NCBI RefSeq assembly: GCF_009711935.1
Contig: NZ_VIKX01000192.1
Location: forward strand, 1-51,725
Direction: 5' to 3'
DNA: 51,725 bases
Source: Dolichospermum sp. UHCC 0259
GTDB lineage: Bacteria; Cyanobacteriota; Cyanobacteriia; Cyanobacteriales; Nostocaceae
A program made the translations under genes and the position numbers. Position 1 is the first letter of the stretch. Each line of letters begins with the position of its first letter. Below, piece after piece: positions 1-10,069 of this stretch. The notes under the pieces are model-generated. The model worked only from the letters and a program-made list of their open reading frames with translations, did not search any database and was not told where the DNA came from.

Positions 1-36
1 AGATGCCTAGATATCTCTACCATTTTATCCTCTCTT

Positions 37-858
37 TTAGAATGAAATAGCCCTGGCATCCAAACTACCAAAACGCCCTTCCAGAAGAGAAGTTATCAAA
101 TAAAGTTCTGCTTCTAACTTACCTTCTAACTTGCCTTCCTCTTTTCCTTCTTGCTTCCATTCTTCTATTTGTTGTAAATAAGCTGGTGATAAGTTCATAA
201 TTACTTCCTCTTGTTCCTTACTTAAATTATCTCTCAATTCTAAATTCTTGCGCCAGTCCGCTAAAATGAGTAACAAATTCTCTCGAAAAGGGTTATTTCC
301 TGGTAACTCAGTTAACTCCTCAACTGCTCTTTTTTGTGTTCCTCCTTTCCCCAAAACTCTCAACCATAACGTATCCTCATTTTCTGGTAACTGATGAATC
401 ACAACTATTGCTGTTTTCAATATATTCGGCAGAAAATAAACACCTTGAACCCAATCTTCTGCAATTTCAACTGCTCCTAATCCGGTAATCATCCGAGATG
501 AAAAGGTTGGTGTTAAAATCCATAAAATCGGTAAATCTGATTCAGCAATATTTCTGTTTTCGCGTTTCGCTTTCCTAACTACATCGCCATGAACAGCATA
601 TAATTTAAGTAAACAACTGCGAACTTCGATTTCTGATGGTGGGTTGCGAAAAGGCTCAAATAAACATTGAGTTTTTGCCATCTTCCCTAATAAACCTAAA
701 GGTAGATTCTCTTGAGGTGGAATAGGAGATGGTTCAAACCAAACATCAATTTCTTGAACTTCACTTTTAACCTTTTCGCTTTTTTTAATTGTTCCTAGAG
801 GTGTTAATAATTCCTCTAGATATTCTTTAGCGAATTGATCATGAGATTGTCGAGTCAT
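37..858 (-). CDS. Rpn-family / DUF4351-type putative nuclease, C-terminus probably truncated
   Basis: The protein has 273 residues. Its start resembles cyanobacterial Rpn/transposase-like proteins of the PD-(D/E)XK nuclease superfamily: an early DQFAKEYLEELL stretch, then EVQEIDVWFEP. A charged, repetitive segment (KQEGKEEGKLEGKLEAE, about residues 236-252) leads into LITSLLEGRFG, which matches the first part of a DUF4351 tail. That tail is normally some 30-40 residues longer, but here a stop follows about ten residues after RFG. Another frame (beginning MPGLFHS, on the minus strand) stays open to the window edge, so a frameshift is possible. These proteins are numerous in Nostocales and their cellular role is not established. 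The family call is from recalled sequence pattern only; the nuclease residues were not aligned. Confidence 0.55.
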   Translation of the reverse strand: MTRQSHDQFAKEYLEELLTPLGTIKKSEKVKSEVQEIDVWFEPSPIPPQENLPLGLLGKMAKTQCLFEPFRNPPSEIEVRSCLLKLYAVHGDVVRKAKRENRNIAESDLPILWILTPTFSSRMITGLGAVEIAEDWVQGVYFLPNILKTAIVVIHQLPENEDTLWLRVLGKGGTQKRAVEELTELPGNNPFRENLLLILADWRKNLELRDNLSKEQEEVIMNLSPAYLQQIEEWKQEGKEEGKLEGKLEAELYLITSLLEGRFGSLDARAISF

Positions 859-897
859 TTAAGCAAAAATAATATTTTTATATTAATTGAGATTTTA

Positions 898-928
898 GAT
901 CCCCGACTTCTCTAAGAAGTCGGGGATC
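898..928 (-). terminator. Perfect hairpin downstream of thiC
   Basis: A 14-bp perfect inverted repeat (GATCCCCGACTTCT paired with its complement) surrounds a 3-base CTA loop. It lies 14 bases past the thiC stop on the minus strand and before the next minus-strand gene. Only a poor T-run follows, so it may be a terminator or RNA-stabilising end, or a copy of a dispersed palindrome; CCCCGACTTCT hairpins are common between cyanobacterial genes. Confidence 0.5.
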
Positions 929-942
929 TTGTGTTTCAGTGT

Positions 943-2855
<1,913 letters not shown>

Positions 2856-3893
2856 ATGAATCTGGTTGTACTCCAGAACTGGCTAGATAATGCCTCTTTT
2901 GCTGTCTTATTCTGTACGATGTTAGTTTATTGGGTGGGGGCGGCTTTTCCGACTTTATCGGTGACAGCGGCTTTAGGAACTGCCGGTATGGCGATCGCTA
3001 ATTTGTGTATGGCGACTCTATTAGGGGCAAGATGGATCGAAGCGGGTTATTTCCCCCTGAGTAATCTCTACGAATCTTTATTTTTCTTGACTTGGGGAAT
3101 TACTGCTGTCCATTTAATTGCCGAAAATAGCAGTCGTAGCCGTTTGGTAGGAGTTGTCACTGCACCTGTAGCGATGGGAATTGCAGCTTTTGCGACTTTG
3201 ACTTTACCCTCAAATATGCAAGTCTCAGAGCCTTTAGTTCCTGCTTTAAAGTCAAATTGGTTAATGATGCACGTCAGTGTGATGATGTTGAGTTATTCAG
3301 CTTTGATGGTAGGTGCATTGTTAGCGATCGCATTTTTAATTGTGACTCGTGGACAAAATATCCAATTACAAGGTAGTTCCGTTGGTAATGGCGGTTATCG
3401 GAGTAATGGTTATAAATTACTGAAAGCTGGTGAGTTAGTTACATCCACACCCGCTGCGGAAACTAATGGCTTTTCTCGCGTTGAAAGTAATAACAATGGA
3501 AATGGGACTGCGGTTTTAGATTTAGTCACAACTACCCCCATTCAAACTGCGGAAATCCTCTCACCTCAACGTCTTAATCTAGCTGAAACCCTGGATAATA
3601 TCAGTTATCGCATCATTGGGTTAGGATTTCCTCTCCTGACAATTGGGATTATCGCCGGTGGGGTTTGGGCTAATGAAGCCTGGGGTTCTTATTGGAGTTG
3701 GGACCCCAAGGAAACTTGGGCGTTAATTACTTGGTTAGTTTTTGCAGCTTACCTACATTCTAGAATAACTCGCGGTTGGCAAGGTCGAAAACCTGCAATT
3801 TTAGCCGCTGCTGGGTTTGTTGTAGTTTGGATTTGTTATTTGGGTGTAAATCTTCTCGGTAAGGGTTTACATTCTTACGGTTGGTTTTTGTAA
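2856..3893 (+). CDS. ccsA: Cytochrome c biogenesis protein CcsA (system II heme handling; often annotated CcsB)
   Basis: This is a polytopic thylakoid/plasma-membrane protein. With Ccs1 it delivers heme for covalent attachment to c-type cytochromes (cytochromes f, c6, c550). About eight hydrophobic segments are visible. The tryptophan-rich heme motif [13 protein letters not shown] (about residues 275-287) is the WWD signature, and conserved histidines occur in MMHVSVMML and in LHSRIT. A hydrophilic loop of about 55 residues (around 170-225) separates the two halves. An in-frame ATG exists at 2820, but I chose 2856 because GGAGAG sits 8 bases before it and [15 protein letters not shown] begins as family members do. 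A good terminator follows. Cyanobacterial/plastid naming calls it CcsA; some pipelines call it CcsB. Confidence 0.93.
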   Translation: MNLVVLQNWLDNASFAVLFCTMLVYWVGAAFPTLSVTAALGTAGMAIANLCMATLLGARWIEAGYFPLSNLYESLFFLTWGITAVHLIAENSSRSRLVGVVTAPVAMGIAAFATLTLPSNMQVSEPLVPALKSNWLMMHVSVMMLSYSALMVGALLAIAFLIVTRGQNIQLQGSSVGNGGYRSNGYKLLKAGELVTSTPAAETNGFSRVESNNNGNGTAVLDLVTTTPIQTAEILSPQRLNLAETLDNISYRIIGLGFPLLTIGIIAGGVWANEAWGSYWSWDPKETWALITWLVFAAYLHSRITRGWQGRKPAILAAAGFVVVWICYLGVNLLGKGLHSYGWFL

Positions 3894-3905
3894 GTACATT
3901 TTTAT

Positions 3906-3938
3906 TTCTCCCTTTTCTTTTGAGAGGGGGAATTTTTT
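3906..3938 (+). terminator. Rho-independent terminator after ccsA
   Basis: TTCTCCC (3906-3912) pairs with GGGGGAA (3926-3932, one G-T pair), followed at once by six T and ATTT. It lies 13 bases past the ccsA stop and before the separate lipoprotein gene. Confidence 0.7.
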
Positions 3939-3951
3939 ATTTCACAATCCT

Positions 3952-4557
3952 ATGAATTATAAATTATCGGCGTTGCTGATTAAGGGTATGAATTTTAGTC
4001 TCACGCAAAGGCGCAAAGACGCAAAGGTAAGAAGCAACGCCAAATTATCAATTATTTTAATTTTATGCTCAACTCTGTTAACTGGGTGTTTTGGCTACCC
4101 GCGCTTACTCAGTTACCCATTTGATTCCGGGGGAAGGAGTTTAAATAGCTTCTCGTCTGAATTAAATCCGCAAATTTCTGGGAGATATATAGTATTTACG
4201 AGCGATCGCCGAGGCAGTCAAGATATATATATGTTTGATACAGTGACTCGTAATTTAGTAGACTTACCCGGTTTAAATTCCTTTGATACAATTGCTTCCC
4301 ATCCTGCGGCTTCTGACAATGGTAAATTTATTGTCTTTGCTGCCAGTCGTCAAGGACGAACACAAATTATTTTTTATGATCGAGATGTGCGTCAATCACG
4401 AAATTTAACAAGTGATCTCCCAGGAGAAGTCCGCAATCCCACAATTAGTAGTGATGGTAATAGAATCGCCTTTGAGTACAGTAACAATGGACAATGGGAT
4501 ATTTTAGTGTATGACCGATTTGGACGAAAATTAAATATCCCCCAAGATCCAACTTAA
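3952..4557 (+). CDS. TolB-like beta-propeller lipoprotein
   Basis: This 201-residue secreted protein has a lipoprotein signal: a hydrophobic stretch ending LCSTLLTGCFG (lipobox Cys near residue 46). After it come repeated TolB/WD40-like beta-propeller blades: GRYIVFTSDRRGSQDIYMFD, then NGKFIVFAASRQGRTQIIFY, then DGNRIAFEYSNNGQWDILVY. Only about three blades are present, fewer than full TolB, and no TolB N-terminal domain. A role at the envelope is likely but the substrate is unknown. The first 25 codons include SLTQRRKDAKV, encoded by a heptamer repeat (4000-4027). That makes the signal peptide unusually long, or means the real start is internal. Candidate starts are ATG 3952 and ATG 3988. 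Confidence 0.75.
   Translation: MNYKLSALLIKGMNFSLTQRRKDAKVRSNAKLSIILILCSTLLTGCFGYPRLLSYPFDSGGRSLNSFSSELNPQISGRYIVFTSDRRGSQDIYMFDTVTRNLVDLPGLNSFDTIASHPAASDNGKFIVFAASRQGRTQIIFYDRDVRQSRNLTSDLPGEVRNPTISSDGNRIAFEYSNNGQWDILVYDRFGRKLNIPQDPT
4000..4027. repeat. Heptamer STRR inside the lipoprotein 5' coding region
   Basis: CTCACGCAAAGGCGCAAAGACGCAAAGG is a run of the 7-base unit CGCAAAG with variants. The same unit lies in spacers at 8394-8432 and 23726-23759. Here it is read in frame. Confidence 0.75.
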
Positions 4558-4569
4558 TCGAGGAGGTAG

Positions 4570-4588
4570 GGGCGCAGGGTCTGCGCCC
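4570..4588. repeat. Dispersed GGGCGCAG palindrome, copy 1
   Basis: GGGCGCAG-GGT-CTGCGCCC is preceded by GAGGTAGG. The same element with the same flank is at 15452-15470 and (inverted) 45993-46011. Here it sits between two convergent genes and could act as a bidirectional terminator hairpin. Confidence 0.65.
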
Positions 4589-4611
4589 ATAACTTATTAA
4601 CTCACAATCAA

Positions 4612-5607
4612 TTAATCAATTTTCTGTATAGAATTGATGAGCGATCGCACTTCCTGGGTCCCCTCAGAAGGTTCAAAAGCAAGAGGAAATTTACCCCTAA
4701 CTAGCATTCTCAACCCCAAAGGTGCAAGACTGAGTAAACCTTGCAAATCGCGGAAATAATTACCAACCACTTGCAAACCAAATTGACGTTCATCAATCCA
4801 ACCACCTTGTTTAACCAAATCCACCAAAACTTTGCGGTGACGAATTGCCCGACTGTCATCAGCTTGCTTATGCTCCAGAATTTCCTGTTTAATTTTCGTA
4901 ATTTGCTCTAATGGGGCAACTTCCATCGGACAAACCGCATCACAATAAAGACAACGAGTACAACCCCAAACCCCTTGAGTTCCCGTACTATAGGTATCTA
5001 ATCTTTGTTCTGTATTATGATCACGGGAATCTGCCACCATGCGATATGCCTTAGCCAAAGCATGGGGACCAACAAAATCAGGATTGACTTCTATGGCATT
5101 ACATTCAGAATAACAAGCCCCACACATAATACAATTACCCGTTTGATCAAGAAGCGATCGCTCTTGAGGCGTTTGCAAGAACTCCCTTTCAGGAACTTGT
5201 CTCCCAGCGGTACTCACATAAGGGGCAACTTTCTCCAAATTATTCCAAAAACCATTCATATCCACAACCAAATCTTTAATTACAGGCATATTCCCCAACG
5301 GTGCAACTGTAATTTCTGGAGTAGTTTGCGGCTGATTTGCAGATGATGATATTTTCTCCAGTCTAGCCAATTCACTCCCCACATTCTCCTTACAAGCCAA
5401 AGCAGAACGCCCATTAATCCGCACAGCACAACTACCACAAATTGTATTGCGGCAATTTTTGCGAAATGCTAAAGTTCCATCTTGTTCCCACTTAATCTGA
5501 TTCAGACAATCCAGGATAGTATTCCCTGGTTCTACCTCCAAAACATAAGACTTGCAAACAGGGTGAGAATTTTCTTCTTGTCGAGTAATCTTAAAAATAA
5601 CTTCCAT
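4612..5607 (-). CDS. sdhB: Succinate dehydrogenase / fumarate reductase iron-sulfur subunit
   Basis: This is the electron-transfer subunit that passes electrons from the flavoprotein toward quinone. In the roughly 331-residue protein, the N-terminal ferredoxin domain has CRNTICGSCAVRINGRSALAC for the [2Fe-2S] cluster (about residues 52-72). The C-terminal part has two cysteine motifs, CIMCGACYSEC and CTRCLYCDAVCP, for the [4Fe-4S]/[3Fe-4S] clusters. It is somewhat longer than proteobacterial SdhB (about 240) because of linker and C-terminal extensions, as usual in cyanobacteria. The start MEVIFKITRQEEN at 5607 is preferred over an in-frame TTG at 5616. No other complex II subunit is adjacent, consistent with scattered sdh genes in cyanobacteria. 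SdhB versus FrdB cannot be decided here. Confidence 0.9.
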   Translation of the reverse strand: MEVIFKITRQEENSHPVCKSYVLEVEPGNTILDCLNQIKWEQDGTLAFRKNCRNTICGSCAVRINGRSALACKENVGSELARLEKISSSANQPQTTPEITVAPLGNMPVIKDLVVDMNGFWNNLEKVAPYVSTAGRQVPEREFLQTPQERSLLDQTGNCIMCGACYSECNAIEVNPDFVGPHALAKAYRMVADSRDHNTEQRLDTYSTGTQGVWGCTRCLYCDAVCPMEVAPLEQITKIKQEILEHKQADDSRAIRHRKVLVDLVKQGGWIDERQFGLQVVGNYFRDLQGLLSLAPLGLRMLVRGKFPLAFEPSEGTQEVRSLINSIQKID

Positions 5608-6896
5608 TATGATCAATCCAAATCTTGGGTTTAAATCTTCTCTCTTACCTTATCTACCTCAAAAATCATGAAACTAGGGAAGGATGAAGTATGAAGCGTA
5701 AAGTATAAAAATAGATTTTCTCTTACGCTTGAGTTGACAGCAGCCTTCACCCTTGATCCTTTACACTTAATACTTCTTTCGTCAAGCCCCAGTTATCAAA
5801 ATTCTACATCCTTAAATATATATAAGTGTTAAAGCCAGTGAACATCTCAGAAGAGTGGCTATCAAATATCCCATAGATATGGTAAATTTATTATTCCCCT
5901 AGACAGACGTAGATCATCTGATTCCTGCGGAGCGCTTCGCTATCACAGCTTTGAATCTGATAATGATTAACAGCAGGGATTTTTCGCCCCGATTTTTGTT
6001 TATAGTCCCAGATAGCTCCTGTAGTGAAGCCATAGAAACTCTACAATTTAACTGCCTCACTCACCGAAAGCACGTCTAAATTAGATTAACTTTTATAAAA
6101 GTTCTGGCATCATCCTTACGACAGTATCAAGTTTGAGGAAAATCTCTCCTGGATTTTAGCTGCTCAACGTCAGAGATATAGATCAAAATTTAGTTGTCAA
6201 ATGAATTTTAAATTTAAAATAAATTTAAAAAATATTTTGCTATTATTATTTCATGCTAGTATTTAATAGAAAATTACGAACCAACAAAATCAGAATAGCC
6301 GCATAAGCACGGCTAACACTTCTTTGGTTTCTTCGTAATGTAGAGACTAGAAAATTTATGTCTCTACTGGCAAAATAAAAGGGTGTATGTCCGTCAGACC
6401 ACATACAAATCATAATGCTGTCTTTAGTCCCATAACTCAAAGGCAAGAGAGAGCAGCACTGAATGTGAAAAACCTGTAATTTATTGGCTCTACGCGGCAG
6501 TTCCTCTATTTTGGGAAACCCCAAAGCCGGGCTGCTTGATCTTTTTTGGAGTAGAACTAACCTGACTTGTAAAGGTGGCTTGAAGTTACACCGTTACAAC
6601 AGTGACCAAAGAGAAAATAATTTAATTTCCGATGGCCAATGATGGTTAAAAACGCCGTAAAATTACTGAAATAAATGTCTGTGGCAACTATGACTTATAA
6701 ACCTATTATAGACAACTATAATAGAGTCTTCTGTTGCTGCCATATCAGCAGGAATTCACCCATCACCCTCATGTTTTGTTGATTTCTGAAGTCCAGTTGC
6801 GCTGATTGCTCAATACTAGACACACAAAAAAACTCGGAAATGGCTAAGTCCATGCTACGCTATCAATTTGAAGAGATTAAGGAAAATTAGAGCATA
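5608..6896. other. 1.3-kb gene-poor region upstream of calA
   Basis: No convincing protein gene was found. A 92-codon minus-strand frame (6246-6524) starts at TTG, resembles nothing I know, and is probably chance. Notable elements are an AT-rich block near 6195-6250 and a compact hairpin TTTGGG-AAAC-CCCAAA near 6510-6526. That hairpin lies inside a GCAG..CTGC pair and is followed by a T-rich stretch (about 6540-6546), so a short RNA ending there is conceivable. The calA promoter and possibly a long leader must lie in the right half. No tRNA-like T-loop was seen. Confidence 0.4.
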
Positions 6897-7322
6897 ATGA
6901 CTGAAACTGCAACTGCCCCATTAACTGGAAAAACATTGCTGGCGAAAGTTAAAGAACTTTCTACTTTGCCACGTCGGGAAAGAGCAAAGCAATGTGGTTA
7001 TTACACCGTTACTAAAAATAGCCAAGTTCGGGTTAATTTAACAGACTTTTATGATGCTTTATTGTCAGCTAGAGGCATTCCCCTCAGCCCAGAAGCACCA
7101 AAAGATGGACGTGGCCGCGAACCGACATACCGGGTCAGTGTTCATCAAAATGGTCAAATTGTGATTGGTGCAACCTACACCAAAGCAATGAACCTAGAAC
7201 CAGGTGACGAATTTGAAATTAGACTCGGTTACAAACATATTCACTTGATTCAACTTGGTGAAAGTGATAAAAAATTGATCCAGTCTGATGATGATGCTGA
7301 TGAATCAGACGCAGAAGAATAA
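6897..7322 (+). CDS. calA: AbrB-family transcription regulator CalA (cyAbrB1)
   Basis: This is a global DNA-binding regulator specific to cyanobacteria. It is implicated in control of hydrogenase, nitrogen/carbon and redox genes in Nostocales, and reported as hard to delete. The 141-residue protein has a conserved N-terminal part (LPRRERAKQCGYYTVTKN, about residues 25-42) and a C-terminal swapped-hairpin AbrB domain (VSVHQNGQIVIGATYTKAM then PGDEFEIRLGYKHIHL, about 81-118). It ends in an acidic tail (SDDDADESDAEE). Similarity to Anabaena CalA is close by memory; the paralogue cyAbrB2 is less similar. A CPBP protease gene follows in the same direction 197 bases later. A long non-coding region precedes it. 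Confidence 0.88.
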   Translation: MTETATAPLTGKTLLAKVKELSTLPRRERAKQCGYYTVTKNSQVRVNLTDFYDALLSARGIPLSPEAPKDGRGREPTYRVSVHQNGQIVIGATYTKAMNLEPGDEFEIRLGYKHIHLIQLGESDKKLIQSDDDADESDAEE

Positions 7323-7337
7323 ATTTTTTCACCTATC

Positions 7338-7376
7338 AGGGATAAGTTTAAGGTAAATTCTGATAAATTTATCCCT
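7338..7376 (+). terminator. Inverted repeat after calA
   Basis: AGGGATAAGTTT (7338-7349) can pair with AAATTTATCCCT (7365-7376) with one G-T pair and a 15-base loop. It lies 15 bases past the calA stop. No T-run follows on the plus strand, so it is a hairpin of uncertain terminator strength. Confidence 0.45.
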
Positions 7377-7519
7377 AAAACTGCCGCTAATTAGTAGTTG
7401 TAGTTAAATAATTGCAGTGGGATCAGACATAAAAAACGTTTTGACCTCTTCCATGAGTCACAAATTCTAGTAGAGTCTTGATTATTCATCAAGAAATCTG
7501 TTGTTGCAGGAAGTTAGTC

Positions 7520-8389
7520 ATGTTTTTTATGTCTATTCCACTGTCATTTTTAGAGTCATCAGTCCATACTTTGCTGGAGTTTCTTAAAGATACACCAGTG
7601 TTTTTGGTCGTGGCTTTTTTTATTGTTTGGATAGGTTGCTGGTTGCCATTGGTAGCAATTTTAGCCATTACCTTGAAGTGGCAAATACACAAATCTTTAC
7701 AACCAGAGCAGAAAATTCCTTTATTAGTATCTCTTTATTTATTAGTGCCGCTAATTCTCTGGGGATTTCAAGAGTTGAATTTGGGTTCTTTCCCTGATTA
7801 TGGATTAGTGGGGAAAGTTTCTATTTTCGGTTCTTTACTACTGGGTTTTAGCTTGGGTGTTTTCAGTCTAGCTATCGTATTTTTTGGGCAAATTTGCGCC
7901 GGTTGGTGCTATTTAGAAAAATCTCAGATCAAGTTAATTCCATCTAGTTTATTGACAATTTCCCTCGTGGCTTTGTTTGTGGGGGGAATAGAAGAACTTG
8001 TATTTCGGGGCTTTTTATTGACTAAGTTAGAACAAAATTATTCAATTTGGTTAGCAGCAATTATTTCTAGCTTGGTTTTTGCTGTGTTGCATTTGGTATG
8101 GGAACAAAAAGAAACTCTTCCTCAACTGCCGGGATTATGGCTAATGGGTATGGTTTTAGTATTAGCCAGATTGGCTGATGGTAATAGTTTAGGGATTGCT
8201 TGGGGACTTCATGCTGGTTGGGTATGGGCGATCGCTACCATAGATACAGCAGGATTAATTACCTATACAGATAAAGTTTCTGTATGGGTAACAGGTATCA
8301 ATAAAAAACCCCTGGCGGGGTTAACAGGAATTATGTGTGTTTTGGCGACAGGATGTGTGCTTTTATGGGTATCTGGAATTGTTAATTAG
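7520..8389 (+). CDS. CPBP-family intramembrane metalloprotease
   Basis: This multi-pass membrane protein of the CAAX protease / bacteriocin-processing (CPBP, Abi) family has about 289 residues and seven or eight hydrophobic segments. The family's metal and catalytic motifs are present: EELVFRGFLL (EExxxR), then FAVLHL in the next helix (FxxxH), then GLHAGWVWA near the end. The substrate is unknown; family members range from prenyl-protein processing to bacteriocin self-immunity. A TTG at 7478 would extend the protein, but ATG 7520 has AGGAAG a few bases upstream and begins directly before the first hydrophobic segment. It is downstream of calA, possibly cotranscribed. Confidence 0.87.
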   Translation: MFFMSIPLSFLESSVHTLLEFLKDTPVFLVVAFFIVWIGCWLPLVAILAITLKWQIHKSLQPEQKIPLLVSLYLLVPLILWGFQELNLGSFPDYGLVGKVSIFGSLLLGFSLGVFSLAIVFFGQICAGWCYLEKSQIKLIPSSLLTISLVALFVGGIEELVFRGFLLTKLEQNYSIWLAAIISSLVFAVLHLVWEQKETLPQLPGLWLMGMVLVLARLADGNSLGIAWGLHAGWVWAIATIDTAGLITYTDKVSVWVTGINKKPLAGLTGIMCVLATGCVLLWVSGIVN

Positions 8390-8393
8390 TATT

Positions 8394-8432
8394 TTTTCGC
8401 GCAAAGTCGCAAAGGAGTAAAGGCGCAAAGAA
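8394..8432. repeat. CGCAAAG-type STRR
   Basis: TTCGCGCAAAGTCGCAAAGG followed by AGTAAAGGCGCAAAG: degenerate 7-base repeat between convergent genes, same unit as at 4000 and 23726. Confidence 0.65.
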
Positions 8433-8440
8433 TGGAAAAA

Positions 8441-8824
8441 TTACCTGGTTGTGGTTAAGAATTGACGTAAGCTGACTAAACTCAGAGTTTGTCCTAAGTT
8501 TAGGGGTAACATGGATATGCCTTCTAAGCGAGATTGTACCCAACCTTCTCCCCAGTACCATTCGTGAAAGCCATCAATGCCTCCACTGAGTAGTAAGCGC
8601 AAACAATTTGGTTTAACTACCTCTACTCGATGATGAATGGAAACAGGACCTGTGTGAGTAGTAAATTCAAATCCTGGTGGTAATTCTGTAGGCATTTCCG
8701 GGGGGAAATTTTGCCCCAATAGCCATTTTTTTAGTTGTGCAGGATGCAAAATACTGTCATGAATGGCATCGGCTGATGCTGTAACTTCGATACGGATTTG
8801 GCTTTGTTGAAATGTACCTAGCAT
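8441..8824 (-). CDS. SRPBCC / START-like small protein
   Basis: This 127-residue protein looks like a helix-grip (polyketide cyclase/START-like) fold. It opens with a beta strand, IRIEVTASADAIHDSILHPAQLKKWL, where a pattern of strand followed by 'ADAIHDSILHPAQLKKWL' is typical of SRPBCC proteins. Alternating strands follow and a final helix ends VSLRQFLTTTR. Such proteins bind a hydrophobic ligand in a cavity; the ligand here is unknown. Homologues are common in cyanobacteria as uncharacterised proteins. It is transcribed alone, convergent with the CPBP gene. Its upstream region is filled with heptamer repeats, so any promoter must lie in or beyond them. Confidence 0.6.
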   Translation of the reverse strand: MLGTFQQSQIRIEVTASADAIHDSILHPAQLKKWLLGQNFPPEMPTELPPGFEFTTHTGPVSIHHRVEVVKPNCLRLLLSGGIDGFHEWYWGEGWVQSRLEGISMLPLNLGQTLSLVSLRQFLTTTR

Positions 8825-8827
8825 AGT

Positions 8828-8891
8828 AATTGGTAATTGGTGATTGGTAATTGGTCAATTGTCAGTTGTCAGTTGTCAGTTGTCAGTTGTT
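8828..8891. repeat. Heptamer STRR (GTAATTG / GTCAGTT units)
   Basis: Two adjoining tandem runs, GTAATTG-like then GTCAGTT repeated about four times, in the divergent spacer between the SRPBCC gene and hslO. Confidence 0.85.
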
Positions 8892-8999
8892 CGTAGAAAA
8901 AATTTTCTCCCCTGCCCCCCTGCTCCCCTGCCTCTTACCTCCTGACTCGAAACAACCTAAAATAGAAAAGTCATCTTGTAAAGAATTGTAAGGTTTTTC

Positions 9000-9905
9000 A
9001 TGGCAGATCAATTAATTCGTGCGACTGCGGCGGATGGTGGGATTAAAGCAGTGGGTGTGATTACCACTCGGTTAACGGAAGAAGCTCGACAACGGCATAA
9101 ACTATCCTATGTGGCAACAGCCGCGCTGGGGAGAACTATGGCTGCCGGTTTGCTGATGGCTGCCAGTATGAAACGGTCAGGTTCTAGGGTGAATGTTCGC
9201 GTTAAGGGCGATGGTCCTTTAGGTGGTGTATTGGCAGATGCGGGTTTAGATGGCACAGTTAGGGGCTATGTAGGTAATCCATCTGTGGAGTTGCCACCTA
9301 ATCATAAAGGTAAACTAGATGTTGGCGGGGCAGTAGGTACTGGCTTTCTGTATGTAGTCCGCGATCTTGGTCATGGTTATCCTTACTCTAGTACGGTAGA
9401 ACTTGTTTCTGGGGAAATAGGTGATGATGTTACTCACTACTTGGCAAGTTCTGAACAAACTCCTTCAGCTTTAGTTTTGGGTGTATTTGTGGGAGAACAG
9501 GGTGTAACAGCGGCGGGAGGAATATTGATCCAGGTGTTACCCAAAGCTGCTAGGGATGAGGATCTAGTGGCGACATTAGAATCACGGGTTGAGGCTTTAT
9601 CTGGGTTTACACCATTACTGCAAACAGGTAAAACATTGACAGAAATTTTTAACGATTTGTTAGGAGATATGGGATTGAACATATTTCCCGAAAGTCAGAT
9701 GTTACGCTTTCATTGTGGTTGCTCTTTTGATCGGGTGCTAGGGGCGCTAAAAATCTTAGGAGAAGCGGAACTAGAAGACATGATTATGAAAGATGATGGT
9801 GCAGAAGCAACTTGTGACTTTTGCGGTAATATCTATCAAGCAAGTAGTGATGATTTAACCCGGTTAATTGGAGATTTACAAAGAGAATCTTTAATTTCTG
9901 GTTAA
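9000..9905 (+). CDS. hslO: Redox-regulated chaperone Hsp33 (HslO)
   Basis: Hsp33 is a cytosolic holdase chaperone activated by oxidation, which releases zinc and forms disulfides. The 301-residue protein is normal length. The N-terminal domain starts MADQLIRATAADGGIKAV and includes GRTMAAGLLMAASMK and VRVKGDGPLGGVLADAG. The C-terminal zinc switch is complete, with four cysteines: HCGCSFDR (about residues 237-244) and CDFCGN (about 271-276), giving CxC and CxxC spacing. The start ATG 9000 has TAAGG upstream. It is monocistronic: divergent from the SRPBCC gene and 164 bases from the next gene. Confidence 0.95.
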   Translation: MADQLIRATAADGGIKAVGVITTRLTEEARQRHKLSYVATAALGRTMAAGLLMAASMKRSGSRVNVRVKGDGPLGGVLADAGLDGTVRGYVGNPSVELPPNHKGKLDVGGAVGTGFLYVVRDLGHGYPYSSTVELVSGEIGDDVTHYLASSEQTPSALVLGVFVGEQGVTAAGGILIQVLPKAARDEDLVATLESRVEALSGFTPLLQTGKTLTEIFNDLLGDMGLNIFPESQMLRFHCGCSFDRVLGALKILGEAELEDMIMKDDGAEATCDFCGNIYQASSDDLTRLIGDLQRESLISG

Positions 9906-10069
9906 TGTCACTAGTTACACTCAAACCCAAAAAACAGTAATGTTATGGATGGGGTGGTGAATGCTAGGGATGGGTTTTTCTAGATGGGAAAGTGAGGATA
10001 GCAAACATAAAATTATCTATATTGATCTATCTACTTTCATATCGCTATTCAATTAGTGTGGTGTGAGCA

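Noticed and set aside
6246-6524. 92-codon minus-strand frame in the calA upstream gap
   Set aside because: TTG start, no ribosome site, no family resemblance and mixed composition; treated as chance within a gene-poor region.
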